From contig NZ_QSBV01000033.1 in assembly GCF_003465825.1 (NCBI RefSeq), positions 1 through 7,104 on the forward strand: a DNA stretch of 7,104 nucleotides, in the 5' to 3' direction. This DNA comes from Collinsella sp. AF02-46-1 (GTDB taxonomy: Bacteria > Actinomycetota > Coriobacteriia > Coriobacteriales > Coriobacteriaceae). The position numbers and the translations under genes are program-made. This document shows, in pieces, positions 4,640 to 7,104 of this stretch. How positions within the stretch are numbered: position 1 is the stretch's first letter; each line of letters begins with the position of its first letter. The notes under the pieces were generated by a model. That model was not told the DNA's origin. It made no database searches and worked only from the letters and a program-made list of their open reading frames with translations.

Positions 4640-7010
4640 CGACAACGCGCTGGTGGTGGCGCTCGATACCTCGACCGACATGCTTGCCTGCGCGGCAAGA
4701 TGGATTGATGGGCAGACGGGCGAGACGAAGCTCGTGAGTGGCGATCACATGTGTCGCCGTCACGCCAACGTTGAGCTCGTGAATACCGTTGATGGCGTGC
4801 TGGCTCAAGCCGGTCTGGATCGCAGCGATGTTGGTTGCTACGTGGTCGGCCGCGGCCCGGGGTCGTTTACGGGCGTGCGCATCGGCATCTCCACTGCCAA
4901 GGGCCTCGCGCGTGGTGCCAATGTTCCGCTACTGGGCGTGTCGACGCTCGATGCTTGCGCTTGGACGGCGTGGAAGGCTGGCGTGCGCGGCAAGCTTGGT
5001 ATCTTGGCCGATGCTATGCGCGGCGAGGTATATCCGGCGCTGTATATGCTGGTCGATGAGGGACCCGAGCGTCAATTTGAGCGCGAACACGTGGTCAAGG
5101 CCGCCGTGGCGCTCGATGAGTGGCGCCGAGCAGCGGACTGGGATCAGGTTCAGCTGACCGGTGACGGTCTCGTGCGCTATGGCAAGCTGCTGGGTGAGGA
5201 CGAGACCGCCCGCTGCGTGGAGCGAGACCTGTGGTGGCCTTCGGGCGAGGGCTTGCTGCTCGCGCACGCTGCGGGTGACGGCGATCCGGCTCGCGTCCTG
5301 CCGATTTACACGCGCCTTTCGGATGCCGAGGAAAACGAGCGCAAGCGTCTTGGTCTTGCTGAGAGTGCACAGAGCGAAATTACGGGCGTTGCCGATGAGC
5401 TCGCCGGTCGTCATCTGCAGTTCCGTCCCATGGGCGCGGCGGATGCCGAGGGCGCGAGCGCGCTAGAGGCTGCCTGCTTTGAAGGTGCCGGACACGAGGC
5501 GTGGACGCCGGGCATGTTCCTGTCCGAACTGGGCGAGGACGTCGCTGCGCCGCGTAGTTGGTGGGTGGCACACGACGACGGCAAGCTGCTGGGCCTTGCC
5601 GGCGGTATGGTCGTGGACGGTGATGTGCAGATTCTGGATGTCGCCGTCGACCCGGCACATCGCCGTGAGGGCATTGCCCGCAAGCTGCTGTCGCATGTGA
5701 GCTATGATGCCCAGATGCTCGGCTGCACTACGGCTTCGCTCGAGGTCGAGGACGGTAACGAGGGAGCGACCGCGCTTTATAACGCTCTGGGCTTTACCGA
5801 GGCTGGCCGTCGCCGCGGCTACTATGGTGCCGGCAAGGACGCCATCGTCATGACGGCTCAGCTGCCCCTGGTGCTTCCGGTCGATAATGCTTCGCCCGAG
5901 CCGACGGCGGCAGAGCAGCGCGTATGGCCGCTGCCTGCGCCTGGGCGCTCCGAGGGGGAGCGTGCCGAAATTGAGCGCCGCCGCCTAGTGCTCGCTATCG
6001 AGAGCTCCTGCGACGAGACGGCCGTGGCGATTATCGATGCGGATGGCAATATGCTGGCCAACCAGGTGTCGACACAGATTGATTTTCACGCCCGCTTTGG
6101 CGGCGTGGTGCCCGAGATCGCCTCGCGCAAACACGTTGAGGTGATTGTGAGTGTCGTGGATGCGGCGCTCGAGGATGCCGCAGCATCGCTTGGTCTTGAG
6201 GGTGGAGCCATCGCGCCGAGCGAACTCGCCGCTGTTGGCGTGACGCAGGGTCCGGGCCTGGTGGGTGCTCTGGTAGTGGGCGTCGCCTTCGCCAAGGGCT
6301 TTGCCTATGCCGCCGGCAAGCCGCTCGTGTGCGTCAACCATCTGGAGGGCCATCTGTTCGCCAACCTGCTGGCGCAGCCCGATCTCAGGCCGCCGTTTAT
6401 CTTCACGCTCGTCTCGGGCGGTCATACCATGCTCGTGCACGTGAAGGCATGGGGCGACTACGAGGTACTTGGTGAGACACTCGACGATGCTGTGGGCGAG
6501 GCCTTCGACAAGGTAGCCAAGGCGTTGGGTCTGGGCTATCCCGGTGGCCCCATCATCTCCAAGCTGGCCGAGACGGGCAACCCCCGCGCGATCGATTTTC
6601 CTCGCGCGCTTAACAGCAGGGGAGACTATCGTTTCTCGCTTTCGGGTCTTAAAACGGCCGTGACGCTCTACATCGAGCAGGAGACCAAGGCCGGGCGCAC
6701 GATTCACCTGCCCGATCTGGCGGCTTCGTTTGAGGCAGCCGTCTTTGACGTTCAGTACAAGAAGGCCAAAAACGCCCTGCATGCCACCGGATGCAAGGAA
6801 TACTGCATCGGCGGCGGCGTCTCGGCTAATCCGCATCTGCGCGAGATGATGATCAAGAAGCTTGGGCGTCAGGGGATCCGCGTAACGGTGCCACCGCTTT
6901 CGGCGTGCACCGACAACGCCGCCATGATCGCAGAGGTTGCTCGCCGTAAATTCGACCGAGGAGAAATCTCGCCGTTCGACGTCGATGCCGATCCGAACAT
7001 GACGCTGTAG
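4626..7010 (+). CDS. tsaB-rimI-tsaD: Trifunctional fusion TsaB-RimI-TsaD (t6A synthesis and N-acetyltransferase)
   Basis: One intact 794-residue chain with three domains. TsaB (about 1-230), partner and scaffold of TsaD, shows ALDTST (12-17), GRGPGSFTGVRIG (75-87), DAMRGEVY (129-136) and PIYTR (226-230). A GNAT domain like RimI (about 263-412), which in E. coli acetylates the N-terminus of ribosomal protein S18, shows ILDVAVDPAHRREGIARKLL (336-355) and NEGATALYNALGF (378-390). TsaD (about 454-794) transfers the threonylcarbamoyl group to A37 of tRNA; it shows AIESSCDETAVAI (457-469), FGGVVPEIASRKH (491-503), metal-binding HLEGH (572-576), VSGGHT (596-601), SLSGLKTAV (671-679), GGGVSAN (729-735) and CTDNAAMIAE (761-770). 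Linkers are acidic/polar (231-262) and Pro/Glu-rich (413-453). The ATG at 4626 is preferred, with TAAGG (4612-4616) nine bases upstream; an in-frame TTG at 4608 lacks support. I saw no well-placed internal start for a separate TsaD. Confidence 0.94.
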   Translation: MSLHNDNALVVALDTSTDMLACAARWIDGQTGETKLVSGDHMCRRHANVELVNTVDGVLAQAGLDRSDVGCYVVGRGPGSFTGVRIGISTAKGLARGANVPLLGVSTLDACAWTAWKAGVRGKLGILADAMRGEVYPALYMLVDEGPERQFEREHVVKAAVALDEWRRAADWDQVQLTGDGLVRYGKLLGEDETARCVERDLWWPSGEGLLLAHAAGDGDPARVLPIYTRLSDAEENERKRLGLAESAQSEITGVADELAGRHLQFRPMGAADAEGASALEAACFEGAGHEAWTPGMFLSELGEDVAAPRSWWVAHDDGKLLGLAGGMVVDGDVQILDVAVDPAHRREGIARKLLSHVSYDAQMLGCTTASLEVEDGNEGATALYNALGFTEAGRRRGYYGAGKDAIVMTAQLPLVLPVDNASPEPTAAEQRVWPLPAPGRSEGERAEIERRRLVLAIESSCDETAVAIIDADGNMLANQVSTQIDFHARFGGVVPEIASRKHVEVIVSVVDAALEDAAASLGLEGGAIAPSELAAVGVTQGPGLVGALVVGVAFAKGFAYAAGKPLVCVNHLEGHLFANLLAQPDLRPPFIFTLVSGGHTMLVHVKAWGDYEVLGETLDDAVGEAFDKVAKALGLGYPGGPIISKLAETGNPRAIDFPRALNSRGDYRFSLSGLKTAVTLYIEQETKAGRTIHLPDLAASFEAAVFDVQYKKAKNALHATGCKEYCIGGGVSANPHLREMMIKKLGRQGIRVTVPPLSACTDNAAMIAEVARRKFDRGEISPFDVDADPNMTL

Positions 7011-7046
7011 TCGCAAAGGTGCGATCCCCGGCGCTGCCCGGGCGCC
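7011..7046 (+). other. Two small inverted repeats after the operon; no clear terminator
   Basis: Directly after the TAG, TCGCA (7011-7015) and TGCGA (7020-7024) form a 5-bp hairpin with an AAGG loop. GGCGC (7030-7034) and GCGCC (7042-7046) form a second with a 7-base loop. Neither is followed by a T run, so this does not look like an intrinsic terminator. Transcription may read on into the next gene or stop by Rho or further downstream. The hairpins could be stabilising 3' structures or chance in GC-rich DNA. Confidence 0.3.
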
Positions 7047-7091
7047 AACGGCCGCATATGAACTTTCCTGCTCTACAGTCCTGCTCACGAC

Positions 7092-7096
7092 GGAGG
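7092..7096 (+). promoter_or_regulatory. Likely ribosome binding site of a gene beginning at the window edge
   Basis: GGAGG (7092-7096) is followed by seven bases and then the final A of the window (7104). If the next two bases are TG, an ATG there would sit at ideal spacing. This suggests another + strand gene about 93 bases after the fusion gene, but its start codon is not visible. No convincing promoter is seen in 7011-7091, although TACAGT (7074-7079) resembles a -10 without a matching -35. Confidence 0.4.
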
Positions 7097-7104
7097 CCAC
7101 ATTA

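Noticed and set aside
7030..7046. GGCGC/GCGCC hairpin as an intrinsic terminator of the operon
   Set aside because: The stem is only five base pairs with a 7-base loop, and no T tract follows it.
7074..7079. TACAGT as a -10 element for the next gene
   Set aside because: The bases 17-18 upstream (GCCGCA/GGCCGC) do not resemble a -35, so a promoter is not supported by the sequence alone.
5985..7100. A 371-codon open frame on the minus strand opposite the TsaD part of the fusion
   Set aside because: It mirrors the strongly supported tsaD frame, shows no recognisable domain (Arg/His-rich composition) and has no ribosome binding site I can support. Long antisense frames are common opposite GC-rich genes.

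Overview
The window is about 58-60% GC by eye and carries one compact, co-directional housekeeping operon on the + strand. Gene order, G+C level and the unusual TsaB-RimI-TsaD fusion suggest a Gram-positive actinobacterium of the Coriobacteriia, with a Collinsella-like genome the best guess. That assignment is inference from gene content and was not tested by a search. I see no mobile element, CRISPR array, tRNA, rRNA or foreign-looking segment.

Layout: bases 1-45 are the tail of whatever lies upstream, where all three forward frames hit a stop by base 43. They are closed off by a strong intrinsic terminator (46-77). A roughly 100-base leader (78-186) holds two plausible vegetative promoters. 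Six genes follow almost without gaps: acpS (187-726), nnr (727-2343), alr (2346-3491), a family-4 uracil-DNA glycosylase (3500-4120), tsaE (4133-4639) and a 794-residue tsaB-rimI-tsaD fusion (4626-7010). Junctions are 0, 2, 8 and 12 bases of spacing and then a 14-base overlap, which points to one polycistronic, translationally coupled unit. The last 94 bases contain small inverted repeats, no convincing terminator, and what looks like the ribosome binding site of a further gene starting at the window edge.

Functionally the operon combines cofactor activation of acyl carrier protein (AcpS), repair of damaged NAD(P)H hydrates (Nnr), D-alanine supply for peptidoglycan (Alr), removal of uracil from DNA (UDG), and synthesis of the t6A37 modification of ANN-decoding tRNAs (TsaE plus the fused TsaB and TsaD). 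The ribosomal-protein acetyltransferase domain RimI is embedded in that fusion. TsaC, which makes the threonylcarbamoyl-adenylate substrate, is not in the window.

I did not find a clearly undescribed system. The points most worth a second look are the three-domain TsaB-RimI-TsaD polypeptide, a roughly 53-residue helical tail on AcpS, an alanine racemase with Ala where the carbamylated lysine normally sits, and a RimI domain whose LEVR motif reads LEVE.
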